Source: JBJXFY01 sp046155815
GTDB taxonomy: Bacteria > Verrucomicrobiota > Verrucomicrobiia > Limisphaerales > CAIMTB01
Direction of reading: 5' to 3'
Length of the DNA stretch: 22,823 nt
Assembly: GCA_046155815.1 (NCBI GenBank)
Contig: JBJXFY010000292.1
Location: 1-22,823 of the forward strand
Made by a program: the position numbers and the translations under genes. Each line of letters begins with the position of its first letter. The first letter of the stretch is position 1. A model generated the notes under the pieces. It worked only from the letters and a program-made list of their open reading frames with translations, did no database searches and was not told the DNA's origin. Shown here in pieces: positions 7,863 through 15,175 of this stretch.

Positions 7863-9968
7863 CTACCGCCCCAGCAGCTTCAGCGCGGCCTCGGCCAACT
7901 TCGGGCCGGTGAGGCCGTGCTTCTCGTAGAGATGCTCGGCCACGTACGCGGACTGGCCGAACCCGCCGTGGATGCCGAGCGTCCGCACCTCGTGCCGCAC
8001 ACCGGCCCCGCTCAAGGCGTGGCTGAGCTGCGCGCCCATGCCGCCGACGACCTGGTGGTCCTCGATGGTCACGAGCCGGCCGCCGGCCTTCGCGACGAGC
8101 GGCGCGATGGTTTCGAGGTCGGGCCGGTTCACGAAGGGGTTGTTGATGACGGTCGCGGCGACGCCCTGCGCTTCGAGCAGCTTCGCGGCCTCGACGGCCT
8201 TGCTGAAAAGCGGGCCGCAGCCCACGAGCACGACGTCCGCACCTTCGCGGATCACCTGCGCCTTGCCCCACGGATACTGCGCGCCCTCGATCCATGAGAG
8301 CGGGTAGTTCTCACGGCCGACGAAGAAGACGTAGCTGTCGCCGTCCTGGCCAGCCTTGCGTTCCTCAGCCTGGCGCCGGATCGCCTCATACATCAGCGCC
8401 TCGGCCTCGTCGCTGCAGCTCGGCGCGATGACGACGGTGTGCGGGATGGCACTGATGGCGGCGAAGTACGTCGTGGCCTGGTGGCTTGCGCCGTCCGCGG
8501 CGTCCTGAAAACCGACGTGCGAAAAGAGCGCGATGACGGGCGCCTGCGAGAGCGCGGCCATCGTGAGCGGGAGGTTGCCCTTCGTGACGCCGAACTGGCC
8601 GAAAGTGTCCACGATGGCGACGTAGCCGGACTTCGCAAAGCCCGCGCCCACGCTCACCATGTTCGCCTCGGCGATGCCGACCTCGACGAAGCGCTCAGGG
8701 AAGGTCTTCTGGAAGGGGCTGATGCCGGTGGAGCCCTGCACGTCCGAGCTGATGGAATAGACGGGGTAGCCGTCCACGGCGGCGCGGATGGCGGCCTTGG
8801 CGAGGCCGGCCTGCACTTTGTCCTTCTTCACGGCAGGCGGGGGCGCCTGCCTGACGGCGCCAGACGAGGGCGTCTGGCCCACTGCCGCCGCGGCGGCCTT
8901 GGCCTTCTTTTCGGCTTCGTTCTTTTCCCAGTCCGCGCGCAGGGACTGGCCCCACGCGAGCAGGTCGGAGGGCGGAGGGGTGCCGGCGTAGATCTCGTTC
9001 ACCCAGTCCACAATCTTCTCGCCGTTGGCGAGCGGGAAGCCGTGGCCGCCGGCGCTGTTCTCCGCGGTGGCCTTGATGCCGTAGCCCTTGATCGTCTTGA
9101 CCCAGAGGCAGACAGGCTGGTTGGGCGCAGCCTTGGCGTCGGTCACGGCTTTTTCGACCGCGGTGAAGACGGCCTGCAGGTCGTGGCCGTTCGGCACCTT
9201 CCGCACGTCCCAGCCGAGGTCGTCCATGGCCTCAAAGCTCGGCTGCATGGAGAAGGCGTCCTTCGTGATGCGGCCGGAGAGCTTGGTGTCGTTGTCCGAC
9301 AGGATGAGGACGAACGGGTTCACGCGGCCCTTGGCGGCGAGGCCGGGGATGGCGGCGAAGGCCTCCTTGGCCTCGCCCTCCATCATGGCGCCGTCGGAGA
9401 CGGTGAGCACGGTGACGCGGTCGCGGCCGGCAACCTTGTCCGCGAGCGCGAGGCCCTGCGCCTGGCCGACGGCCGAGCTGAGCGGGCCGTTCGAGAGCAG
9501 GACGCCCTCGGGGTTGAGGTGGGACTCGCCGTGGCCGGTGAGCTTGGACTGGATGCCGCGGAAGAGCTTGAGGTCGTCGAAGGTGAGGCCATCGAAGCCG
9601 TAGTTCGCGCGCAGGGCGTAGATGCCGTTCTCGGCGTGGCCGGCGTCATTGACGAAGTTGAAGGCCTCGAACCATGGACGGCCGGCCGTTGCAAACATCA
9701 GCGCGTGGACGGCCGCGTTGATCTCCGCGAAGGCCGCCGGGCCGCCCCAGTGGCAGGCCGCGCCACCGACCACGGCGTGGACGTCCATCAGCGCCACGAG
9801 CGCGCGGGTGGCGCGGGGGTCGCCGGCCGCGAGGATGCCGCCGGTGGCGGTCGTCACCGTGGCGGCGTGCTTCGGCCGGCCGGGCGTGGACGCGAGGCGT
9901 GACTTGAGCGGTAGCGGGGTCAGCGGCGGAGCGGTGACTTGAGCGGCGGTCGAGGTGTCGGCACCCAT
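7863..9968 (-). CDS. tkt: Transketolase (701 aa)
   Basis: This thiamine-diphosphate enzyme transfers two-carbon ketol units in the pentose phosphate or Calvin-type sugar rearrangements. The start chosen is ATG 9968; upstream codons do not look coding and a promoter lies there. The N-terminal TPP domain carries the Mg/TPP signature SDGAMMEGEAKEAF (residues 191-204) and LSDND (224-228), with Ser in place of the usual first Gly of GDG. The Pyr domain carries the catalytic Glu434 in VGIAEANMV, then FSHVGFQDAADGASHQ. The C-terminal domain follows to LKLLGR. Residues about 356-384 are an Ala/Lys/Pro-rich linker between the first two domains. That linker contains GQTPSSGAVRQAPPPA, encoded by two adjacent hairpins, and looks like an insertion. 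The protein is slightly longer than typical transketolases (about 660). Confidence 0.93.
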   Translation of the reverse strand: MGADTSTAAQVTAPPLTPLPLKSRLASTPGRPKHAATVTTATGGILAAGDPRATRALVALMDVHAVVGGAACHWGGPAAFAEINAAVHALMFATAGRPWFEAFNFVNDAGHAENGIYALRANYGFDGLTFDDLKLFRGIQSKLTGHGESHLNPEGVLLSNGPLSSAVGQAQGLALADKVAGRDRVTVLTVSDGAMMEGEAKEAFAAIPGLAAKGRVNPFVLILSDNDTKLSGRITKDAFSMQPSFEAMDDLGWDVRKVPNGHDLQAVFTAVEKAVTDAKAAPNQPVCLWVKTIKGYGIKATAENSAGGHGFPLANGEKIVDWVNEIYAGTPPPSDLLAWGQSLRADWEKNEAEKKAKAAAAAVGQTPSSGAVRQAPPPAVKKDKVQAGLAKAAIRAAVDGYPVYSISSDVQGSTGISPFQKTFPERFVEVGIAEANMVSVGAGFAKSGYVAIVDTFGQFGVTKGNLPLTMAALSQAPVIALFSHVGFQDAADGASHQATTYFAAISAIPHTVVIAPSCSDEAEALMYEAIRRQAEERKAGQDGDSYVFFVGRENYPLSWIEGAQYPWGKAQVIREGADVVLVGCGPLFSKAVEAAKLLEAQGVAATVINNPFVNRPDLETIAPLVAKAGGRLVTIEDHQVVGGMGAQLSHALSGAGVRHEVRTLGIHGGFGQSAYVAEHLYEKHGLTGPKLAEAALKLLGR
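8832..8878. repeat. Two adjacent palindromes inside the transketolase linker
   Basis: GGCAGGC (8832-8838) pairs with GCCTGCC (8845-8851). Seven bases later GCCAGACG (8859-8866) pairs with CGTCTGGC (8871-8878) across a 4-base loop. They lie in frame within the transketolase gene and encode GQTPSSGAVRQAPPP, the low-complexity linker between the TPP and Pyr domains. They resemble a REP-type palindrome that has inserted without breaking the frame. Confidence 0.6.
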
Positions 9969-9969
9969 G

Positions 9970-9993
9970 TTCGGCGTTTGGTTCGGCGTTTGG
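9970..9993. repeat. Perfect 12-bp tandem duplication in the transketolase leader
   Basis: TTCGGCGTTTGG occurs twice back to back (9970-9981 and 9982-9993), ending one base before the transketolase start codon. On the mRNA strand it reads CCAAACGCCGAA twice. It would occupy most of the short 5' leader. Confidence 0.8.
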
Positions 9994-10005
9994 AAACGGG
10001 GCCGG

Positions 10006-10033
10006 ACAATAGAAACGCGGCGGGCAAGCTCAA
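10006..10033 (-). promoter_or_regulatory. Probable sigma-70-type promoter of the transketolase gene
   Basis: On the minus strand TTGAGC (10033-10028) and TATTGT (10011-10006) are separated by 16 bases. A start site near 9999 would give a leader of about 30 bases made mostly of the tandem 12-mer. Match to consensus is good for such GC-rich DNA, but it is prediction only. Confidence 0.5.
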
Positions 10034-10213
10034 AGCCGAAAACACAATGCTCAGGGAGTGCCCCCGGTGCTCGGCGTCCGCCCGACCGTCTCGCGGCCGC
10101 TGGGCGGCGCCGGAGAAGCGGATTCGAGCGGGGCGTGAGCGTGCGCCCCGGGGGAGCCTCGCGCCCGCAGTCCGCCGATCGCGCCGGTTGGAAGGAGCCC
10201 CGGCCGTCCCCCG

Positions 10214-10229
10214 CGGACGCCCGCGTCCG
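10214..10229. promoter_or_regulatory. Perfect palindrome abutting the polyprenyl synthase promoter
   Basis: CGGACGC-CC-GCGTCCG is a perfect 7-bp inverted repeat with a 2-base centre, ending two bases upstream of the -35 box at 10231. Its position fits an operator or activator site, but it may also be a chance or REP-like palindrome. No regulator can be named. Confidence 0.35.
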
Positions 10230-10230
10230 T

Positions 10231-10259
10231 TTGACGCGCATTTCCTACAAAACTATCCT
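10231..10259 (+). promoter_or_regulatory. Sigma-70-type promoter giving a probably leaderless mRNA
   Basis: TTGACG (10231-10236) and TATCCT (10254-10259) are separated by exactly 17 bases of relatively AT-rich sequence. The -10 box ends eight bases before the ATG at 10268, so transcription would start at or within a base or two of the start codon. No Shine-Dalgarno site is present, consistent with a leaderless transcript. Confidence 0.55.
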
Positions 10260-10267
10260 CGTGGCAC

Positions 10268-11320
10268 ATGTTGGCCGACAACGCCGCACTGGCGGAAGCC
10301 CCGGCCCCCCCGTCACCGCTCCGGCCTGACGCGGCGGCCGTGTGGGAGCAGCTCTCGCGTGAGTCCGGAACGTTCCTGGGCGAGGTGTCGCGCAGGCTGC
10401 TGCAGCAGATCGAGGCGTTCGAGCCGGAGGCCGCGGCGCCGGCGGGCCAGGCGCTGCGGGCAGGGGGCAAGCATCTGCGGCCGCTGCTGGTGGCCTCCGC
10501 CGGCCGCGCCACGGGCCGGACTGGGCCGGCGCACGTCGAGGCGGCGGTGATCGTCGAGCTGGTGCACCTCGCGACGCTCGTCCATGATGACATCATTGAC
10601 GACGCCCAGGTGCGGCGTCGGCAGCCGACGGTCGCGGCCACGCACGGCAGCCAGGTGGCGGTGCTGGCGGGCGACTGCCTCTTCGCGCACGCGCTCGAGC
10701 TGGCGGCGGGGTTCCCGACGCCCGAGGTGTGCCGGCTCGTGGCGGCAGCGACGAAGCGCGTCTGCACCGGCGAGATCCTCCAGACGCTTCGCCGGGACGG
10801 CTTCGGGACCGAGATCGGGAGCTACTTCCGCGTCATCGAGATGAAGACGGGGGAGCTCTTCGCCGTGGCGTGCGAGCTGGGGGTGCTGCTGGCCGGCGGC
10901 GATGCCGCGGTGCGGGCGGCGGCGCGGCGCTTTGGCCTCGATTTCGGCACGGCCTTCCAGATTTATGACGACTGCCTGGACCTCTTCGGCAGCGAGGCCA
11001 CGGCGGGCAAGACGCTTGGCACGGACCTGATGAAGGGCAAGGTCACGCTGCCGCTGCTGCTCGCGCACCGCGACGGTTCCGTGGCGGACCGGCGGCGGCT
11101 CGAGGAGTTCGTGGACGACTGGCACCCGGGGCGACAGCCCGCGCTGGCCGAGCTGCTGAGACGGCACGATGCGGGACGGCGCTCGCTGGAGGTGGTGCTG
11201 GAACATGTGGGCCGCGCGCGCGAGGCCCTCGACGCCCTGCCCGTGGCCGAGGGCCGCCGTGCGCTCGCGCGCCTGACGGACGTCCTGGGCGCGGAAACCG
11301 CCCGGCTCGCCCCGGCCTGA
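10268..11320 (+). CDS. Polyprenyl diphosphate synthase, long-chain type (350 aa)
   Basis: This trans-prenyltransferase condenses isopentenyl diphosphate onto an allylic diphosphate to make the side chain of quinones or a similar lipid. All family signatures are present: GGKHLRP (residues 66-72), first Asp-rich motif DDIIDD (107-112), KT (193-194) in EMKTGELFA, and second Asp-rich motif DDCLD (234-238), followed by KTLGTDLMKGKVTLPLL. The residues just before the first motif (LATLVH) are small, which in this family favours a long product such as hepta- to decaprenyl. The ATG at 10268 follows a promoter so closely that the mRNA may be leaderless. A GTG at codon 25 is a weaker alternative start. 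It is 4 bp upstream of the sigma factor gene and probably in one operon with it. Confidence 0.93.
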   Translation: MLADNAALAEAPAPPSPLRPDAAAVWEQLSRESGTFLGEVSRRLLQQIEAFEPEAAAPAGQALRAGGKHLRPLLVASAGRATGRTGPAHVEAAVIVELVHLATLVHDDIIDDAQVRRRQPTVAATHGSQVAVLAGDCLFAHALELAAGFPTPEVCRLVAAATKRVCTGEILQTLRRDGFGTEIGSYFRVIEMKTGELFAVACELGVLLAGGDAAVRAAARRFGLDFGTAFQIYDDCLDLFGSEATAGKTLGTDLMKGKVTLPLLLAHRDGSVADRRRLEEFVDDWHPGRQPALAELLRRHDAGRRSLEVVLEHVGRAREALDALPVAEGRRALARLTDVLGAETARLAPA

Positions 11321-11324
11321 ACGC

Positions 11325-11948
11325 ATGGCTGATGCGCCGAGCAGGCCCGCCCCGGTGCGGATGGAGGCGCCCTTGGATCCGTCCGACGCGGAGCTGGTGC
11401 GCCACGCGCAGGGCGGCGACATCGAGTGCTTCAACGAGCTTGTCCGCCGGCATCAGGAGCGCGTGTACGGCACGCTCTACCACATGACGGCGAACCACGA
11501 GGACGCCAACGACCTCGCGCAGGAAACCTTCATCAAGGCGTGGCACGCGCTCGGGTCGTTCAAGGGCGAATCCGGCTTCTACACCTGGGTTTACCGCATC
11601 GCGGTCAACAAGACACTGAACTTCCTCAAGCAGCGGCGAAACCGCACGCCGCAGATGAGCCTGAACGACCTCGACCAAAATGCGGAGCACGACCCCGACC
11701 TCGTCGCGCTCGTGTCCGAACACACGCCGCGGCGTGACGCCGGCCTGGCGGAACTGCAGGAGCATTTGAACGCCGCGATGCTCAAGTTGTCTGAGGTTCA
11801 TCGCATGGTCGTCACCTTCCATGACATCCAAGGTCTGCCGCATGAGGAGATCGCGCGGATCATGGACTGCAACGTCGGCACGGTGCGTTCACGCCTGTAC
11901 TACGCCCGCCAGCAGCTGCAGGGACTCTTGTCGGACTACCTGAAGTAA
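11325..11948 (+). CDS. ECF sigma factor, RpoE-like (207 aa)
   Basis: Region 2 spans about residues 22-105, with DAELVRHAQGGDIECFNELV and the -10-recognition segment DLAQETFIKAWHALGSFKGE followed by FYTWVYRIAVNKTLNFLKQRR. Region 4 (about 143-205) has the helix-turn-helix LPHEEIARIMDCNVGTVRSR. There is no region 3, as expected of group 4 sigma factors. It directs RNA polymerase to stress or envelope promoters. The ATG is four bases after the polyprenyl synthase stop, and the next gene begins one base after this stop codon. The following membrane protein is therefore the likely anti-sigma factor. The first 18 residues are Pro-rich and precede the usual ECF start, so the true start could be the internal Met13. 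Confidence 0.95.
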   Translation: MADAPSRPAPVRMEAPLDPSDAELVRHAQGGDIECFNELVRRHQERVYGTLYHMTANHEDANDLAQETFIKAWHALGSFKGESGFYTWVYRIAVNKTLNFLKQRRNRTPQMSLNDLDQNAEHDPDLVALVSEHTPRRDAGLAELQEHLNAAMLKLSEVHRMVVTFHDIQGLPHEEIARIMDCNVGTVRSRLYYARQQLQGLLSDYLK

Positions 11949-11949
11949 C

Positions 11950-12375
11950 ATGGACAGCATCCTTCCAGAACATGAACGCCTGCTCCGCCTGCTTGCCCTC
12001 AAGCGGCACGAAGTCCCGCCGCCCGGATACTTTGACCGTTTCGCCGACCGGGTGGTGCTGCACATCAAGGCTGGCCAAGTGCCCGCCCCGGAGCCGTGGT
12101 GGGCCCGCCTGCGGGAGTGGCTGGTCACCGAGCCTGCCTTGGCCGGTTCCTACGCCATGCTGGTGACAGGAGGTCTCTTCTTTGCGCTCAGCGTCTATCA
12201 CCTGTCCGACCGTGGCGCCTCGCCGGGGCTCATCTCGCCGCACCACTTTGGGGCCGTCGCCGCGATGCCTGGACCGGCGACGGACGCGGCTGCGAAGCGT
12301 GACTTGGAGAAAATCCAATTCCGCCTGCAGCCGGAGGTGGTCACGAACCGGACCAATCCCCGGACAGGCCGCTGA
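11950..12375 (+). CDS. Probable anti-sigma factor, single-pass membrane protein without a zinc motif (141 aa)
   Basis: The ATG follows the sigma-factor stop codon by one base. Residues 1-60 form a charged N-terminal cytoplasmic domain with LLALKRHEVPPPGYFDRFADRV. One membrane helix lies at about 63-84 (PALAGSYAMLVTGGLFFALSVY). A short extracytoplasmic tail follows. The layout is that of a membrane-bound anti-sigma factor that holds an ECF sigma inactive until an envelope signal arrives. The usual HxxxCxxC zinc-binding motif of ZAS-type anti-sigma factors is absent, so recognition rests on position and topology. It ends 89 bp before the convergent CvpA gene. Confidence 0.65.
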   Translation: MDSILPEHERLLRLLALKRHEVPPPGYFDRFADRVVLHIKAGQVPAPEPWWARLREWLVTEPALAGSYAMLVTGGLFFALSVYHLSDRGASPGLISPHHFGAVAAMPGPATDAAAKRDLEKIQFRLQPEVVTNRTNPRTGR

Positions 12376-12464
12376 GGCCGGCCAGCAACAACGCGGCCGC
12401 GGACTTGGCCTTTCCCATCGAGAAGCCCGCTGCGCCGTGCATAGGTCCGAGAGGGGCCTTTCGG

Positions 12465-13913
12465 TCAGATTCGGTCGAACACCAGGACGCGACCGTTCAT
12501 CTCGGCGCGCAAACTGCCCTCGGCCACCGTGGCGAGGAGCGAGATCTCCGCGCCGTCCTTTGAAAACTTCAGCACGTAGCCATCACCCTCGCGGCTCCAG
12601 GCGCCTTCCCCGGAGGTCATGAGCGGCGTGAGGGACGTGGCCGGGGCCTTGGCCGCCACACGCACCGCGGTCACGGTCGGCGCTGCCTCCGGCGCAGGCT
12701 GGGCCGGCTGCCGGCCGGCAAGGCCGTACCGCCGCTGCAGCTCCGGGCTCATGCCCGCCGTCTGGTCCTGCTGCGGGACGGCGCGGGCAGCCAGACTGCG
12801 GGCCGTCAGGCCACCGCCAGGCGCGGGCGTCGTGGCCGCGCCCGGTGCCGCCGCCGCGCCGGTCAGGGTCCGTTGAAGCTGGGCCTCGTCCTTGGCCTGC
12901 ACCTTGAGGATGACCTTGTTGTCCGTGGTGAAGCCCAGGGTCAGGTCGGCGAGGTAGAGGGTCATCGCCTTGCGGATCAGGTTGAACTCGCCCTGCGGCA
13001 GGGAGTCCGTGGGCGTGTCCTTCATCTCGTTGATGCTGCGGCGCACATTCAGGCGCCAGCGGCCGAGGATCAGCTCGTCGCGGTACTTCGGGGATTCGCC
13101 GGTTTCGAGGTACTGCTTGAGGTCGGCGAGGTCGAGGGCCTTGAGGGCGGCGACGATCTCGGGGTTTTCGGCGATGGCGCCGACCTTGGGGTTCTCGAGC
13201 ACCTGCGCGATGGGCGCGCCGCTCTGGATGAGGTTGTTGGCGTCCGCATCGGCGGCGAGGTCCTTGAACTCCTGCCGCTCGGCCAGCCCGAGGAACGGCG
13301 GGTACGACGCCAGCCGGCTGTGGACGGTGGGGTTGTGGTACACGAGGCCGGCGATGTCCGCGGCGTCGTAGTAGGCCTTGGGGGCGGGGTCGTAGCTGGC
13401 GGCCACGCGGGCGAGGCCGGAAGACTCCATGTCATTGCGCAGCGCGCGCACGGCCCGGGCGGCGGCGGGTGCCTCCTCGGTGCCGACCACCTGCACGACG
13501 GCGTAGCCGGGCACGTAGATGAGCACGCCGAGGAGGATGAGATAGGTCGCGCCGAGCGCCCCGCCGAGCGCGAGGCCGGCGCGCCGGTTGAGGCGGTCCC
13601 AGCGGCCGTAGGTGTACTCGTCGGTCTTGTTCTTGTAATGCCTGGCGATGACGAAGTGAGCCAGCGCGGCGAGGCCGACGAAGAACAGCGCCACGATCAC
13701 GAAGGCGATGACGGGCGCCACGAAGGGCGGCCACACGGGGTTCTTGAAGCCGATGACGGGCACGATCCCCTCAAGCAACCCGCCGAACGGTCGGGCGAGC
13801 AGCACGGCGGCCACGACGCCCACGAGGCAGATGGCGGTCCGGATGGCGCCTTGGAAGAACCCAGCCACGGCGAAGAGCCCGATGAGCAGGAGGGCGAGCA
13901 CCCAGATGGTCAT
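12465..13913 (-). CDS. CvpA-family membrane protein with a long C-terminal extension (482 aa)
   Basis: The N-terminal about 145 residues contain four hydrophobic helices with the opening TIWVLALLLIGLFAVAGFFQG, typical of the CvpA family (PF02674, colicin V production/envelope function). Family members are usually 160-230 residues; here about 330 more follow. Residues 190-275 contain repeated 'NP' turns with short helices (HNPTVHSRL, ENPKVGAIA, ENPEIVAAL and LKQYLE), resembling STI1-type protein-binding repeats. Then come a charged beta-type domain, an Ala/Pro/Thr-rich linker (about 355-430) and a final domain WSREGDGYVLKFSKDGAEIS. The extension should bind a partner or peptide, but that is inference. 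The gene converges with the sigma/anti-sigma operon and is divergent from the PfkB gene. Confidence 0.75.
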   Translation of the reverse strand: MTIWVLALLLIGLFAVAGFFQGAIRTAICLVGVVAAVLLARPFGGLLEGIVPVIGFKNPVWPPFVAPVIAFVIVALFFVGLAALAHFVIARHYKNKTDEYTYGRWDRLNRRAGLALGGALGATYLILLGVLIYVPGYAVVQVVGTEEAPAAARAVRALRNDMESSGLARVAASYDPAPKAYYDAADIAGLVYHNPTVHSRLASYPPFLGLAERQEFKDLAADADANNLIQSGAPIAQVLENPKVGAIAENPEIVAALKALDLADLKQYLETGESPKYRDELILGRWRLNVRRSINEMKDTPTDSLPQGEFNLIRKAMTLYLADLTLGFTTDNKVILKVQAKDEAQLQRTLTGAAAAPGAATTPAPGGGLTARSLAARAVPQQDQTAGMSPELQRRYGLAGRQPAQPAPEAAPTVTAVRVAAKAPATSLTPLMTSGEGAWSREGDGYVLKFSKDGAEISLLATVAEGSLRAEMNGRVLVFDRI

Positions 13914-14061
13914 GGGCCCAAGCTAGTCATCGCCGCCCGGAACGCACGGAAAAATCCGCGCCCCGCCCCGCCGCGGGCATGTCGGACAAAAAGTGTTTCC
14001 CGTGCTGCCCGGCCCGAATAGCCTCACCGGCCAAGCCCAAGACACTTGGGCTCCCCCCTTT

Positions 14062-15126
14062 ATGGCGATCATCATCACCAAGCCGAGCAAGTCCGCCTCG
14101 CGCCTCGGCGTGCTGGCCGGCGGCAACTGGATCATTGACCAGGTCAAGCTGGTTGACGTGTTCCCCCAGCCGGAGCGCCTCGCCAACATCCTTGGCCAGC
14201 ACCAGGGCACCGGCGGCGCCCCCTACAATGTCCTCGTCAACCTCGCCCGCCTCGGCGCGGGCTTCCCGCTCGCCGGAGCCGGACTTGTGGGCGATGACGC
14301 CCTCGGCCGCCATATCCTTGCCGACTGCGAGGCGCACAAGATCGACTCGAAGCTGCTCCGGCTCACGAAGGAAGCCGCCACGTCCTATACCGATGTTATG
14401 ACCGAGAAGGCCGGCGGCCGGCGCACCTTCTTCCACTACCGCGGCGCCAACGCGCTGTGGGACGGCGACGAGATTGACTTCGCCAAGTCCAAGGCCCGCA
14501 TCTTCCACCTCGGCTACCTCCTGCTGCTCGACGCGCTCGACGGCGCGGACAAGAAGTGGGTCACCCGCTCCGCCGCGCTGCTCCAGCGCGCCCAGGAGGC
14601 CGGCCTCAAGACCAGCGTGGACCTCGTCAGCGAGGACAGCGACCGCTTCGCCAAGGTCGTGCATCCCGCGCTGAAGTTTACCGACTACCTCATCATCAAC
14701 GAAATCGAGGCCGGCAAGACCAGCGGGTTCAAGATCCGCCAGCCGGACGGCAGGCTGGACACCGTGTCCCTCCGCCACGCCGCGGGAGCGCTGCTCCAGC
14801 TTGGCGTGAAGGAGACCGTGGTCGTGCACTTCCCCGAGGGCGCCTTCGCGCGCACACGCAAGGGCGAGGACGTGTGGCAATCCTCTCTCAAGGTGCCGGC
14901 CAAGGACATCAAGGGCAGCGCCGGGGCCGGCGACGCCTTCTGCGCCGGCACGCTGCTCGGTCTGCATGAGGGCTGGGAGCTGTCGAAGTGCCTCCAGACC
15001 GGCGTGGCCGTCGCGGCGGCCTGCCTGACCGAGGCCACCTGCACCGGCGGCGTGAAGCCCCTCGCCGCCTGCCAGGCCCTCGTGAAGAAGTACGGCCAGA
15101 AGCCGGCTCTGGAGCCGGAGGATTGA
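14062..15126 (+). CDS. PfkB-family (ribokinase-like) sugar kinase (354 aa)
   Basis: The protein belongs to the PfkB/ribokinase superfamily, ATP-dependent kinases of sugars and nucleosides. N-terminal sequence GGNWIIDQVKLVDVFP and the glycine pair in GTGGAPYNVLVNLARLGA match the first PfkB signature region. GSAGAGDAFCAGTL holds the anion hole and the catalytic base Asp291 of GAGD (288-291). The ATG at 14062 is chosen; a GTG at 13993 adds 23 residues that are Pro-rich and not family-like. Substrate cannot be told; fructokinase, ribokinase and adenosine-kinase-like activities all remain possible. It is a lone gene, divergent from CvpA and convergent with the FHA gene. No Shine-Dalgarno site is evident. 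Confidence 0.88.
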   Translation: MAIIITKPSKSASRLGVLAGGNWIIDQVKLVDVFPQPERLANILGQHQGTGGAPYNVLVNLARLGAGFPLAGAGLVGDDALGRHILADCEAHKIDSKLLRLTKEAATSYTDVMTEKAGGRRTFFHYRGANALWDGDEIDFAKSKARIFHLGYLLLLDALDGADKKWVTRSAALLQRAQEAGLKTSVDLVSEDSDRFAKVVHPALKFTDYLIINEIEAGKTSGFKIRQPDGRLDTVSLRHAAGALLQLGVKETVVVHFPEGAFARTRKGEDVWQSSLKVPAKDIKGSAGAGDAFCAGTLLGLHEGWELSKCLQTGVAVAAACLTEATCTGGVKPLAACQALVKKYGQKPALEPED

Positions 15127-15154
15127 CTTGGCGGCGCAGTCCCGCCTCCGTCAG

Positions 15155-15174
15155 CGCCCGGGCCGCCCCGGGCG
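15155..15174. terminator. Hairpin between convergent genes, possible terminator
   Basis: CGCCCGGG pairs with CCCGGGCG across a CCGC loop. It lies in the short gap between the PfkB stop and the FHA stop, so it could act in either direction. No T-run follows, so intrinsic termination is doubtful. Confidence 0.35.
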
Positions 15175-15175
15175 G

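Noticed and set aside
8439..9902. Long plus-strand open frame opposite transketolase
   Set aside because: Antisense shadow caused by high GC at third codon positions; the minus strand carries all transketolase motifs.
10313..11434. Minus-strand open frame opposite polyprenyl synthase
   Set aside because: Antisense shadow; the plus-strand protein has both Asp-rich motifs.
12446..12464. Hairpin CCGAGAGG/CCTTTCGG as a terminator between the convergent anti-sigma and CvpA genes
   Set aside because: The loop is too short, it needs a G-T pair, and no T-run follows in either direction.
12873..14021. Plus-strand open frame opposite the CvpA gene
   Set aside because: Antisense shadow; composition dominated by Gly, Val, Arg and Asp/Glu-rich runs, no known domain.
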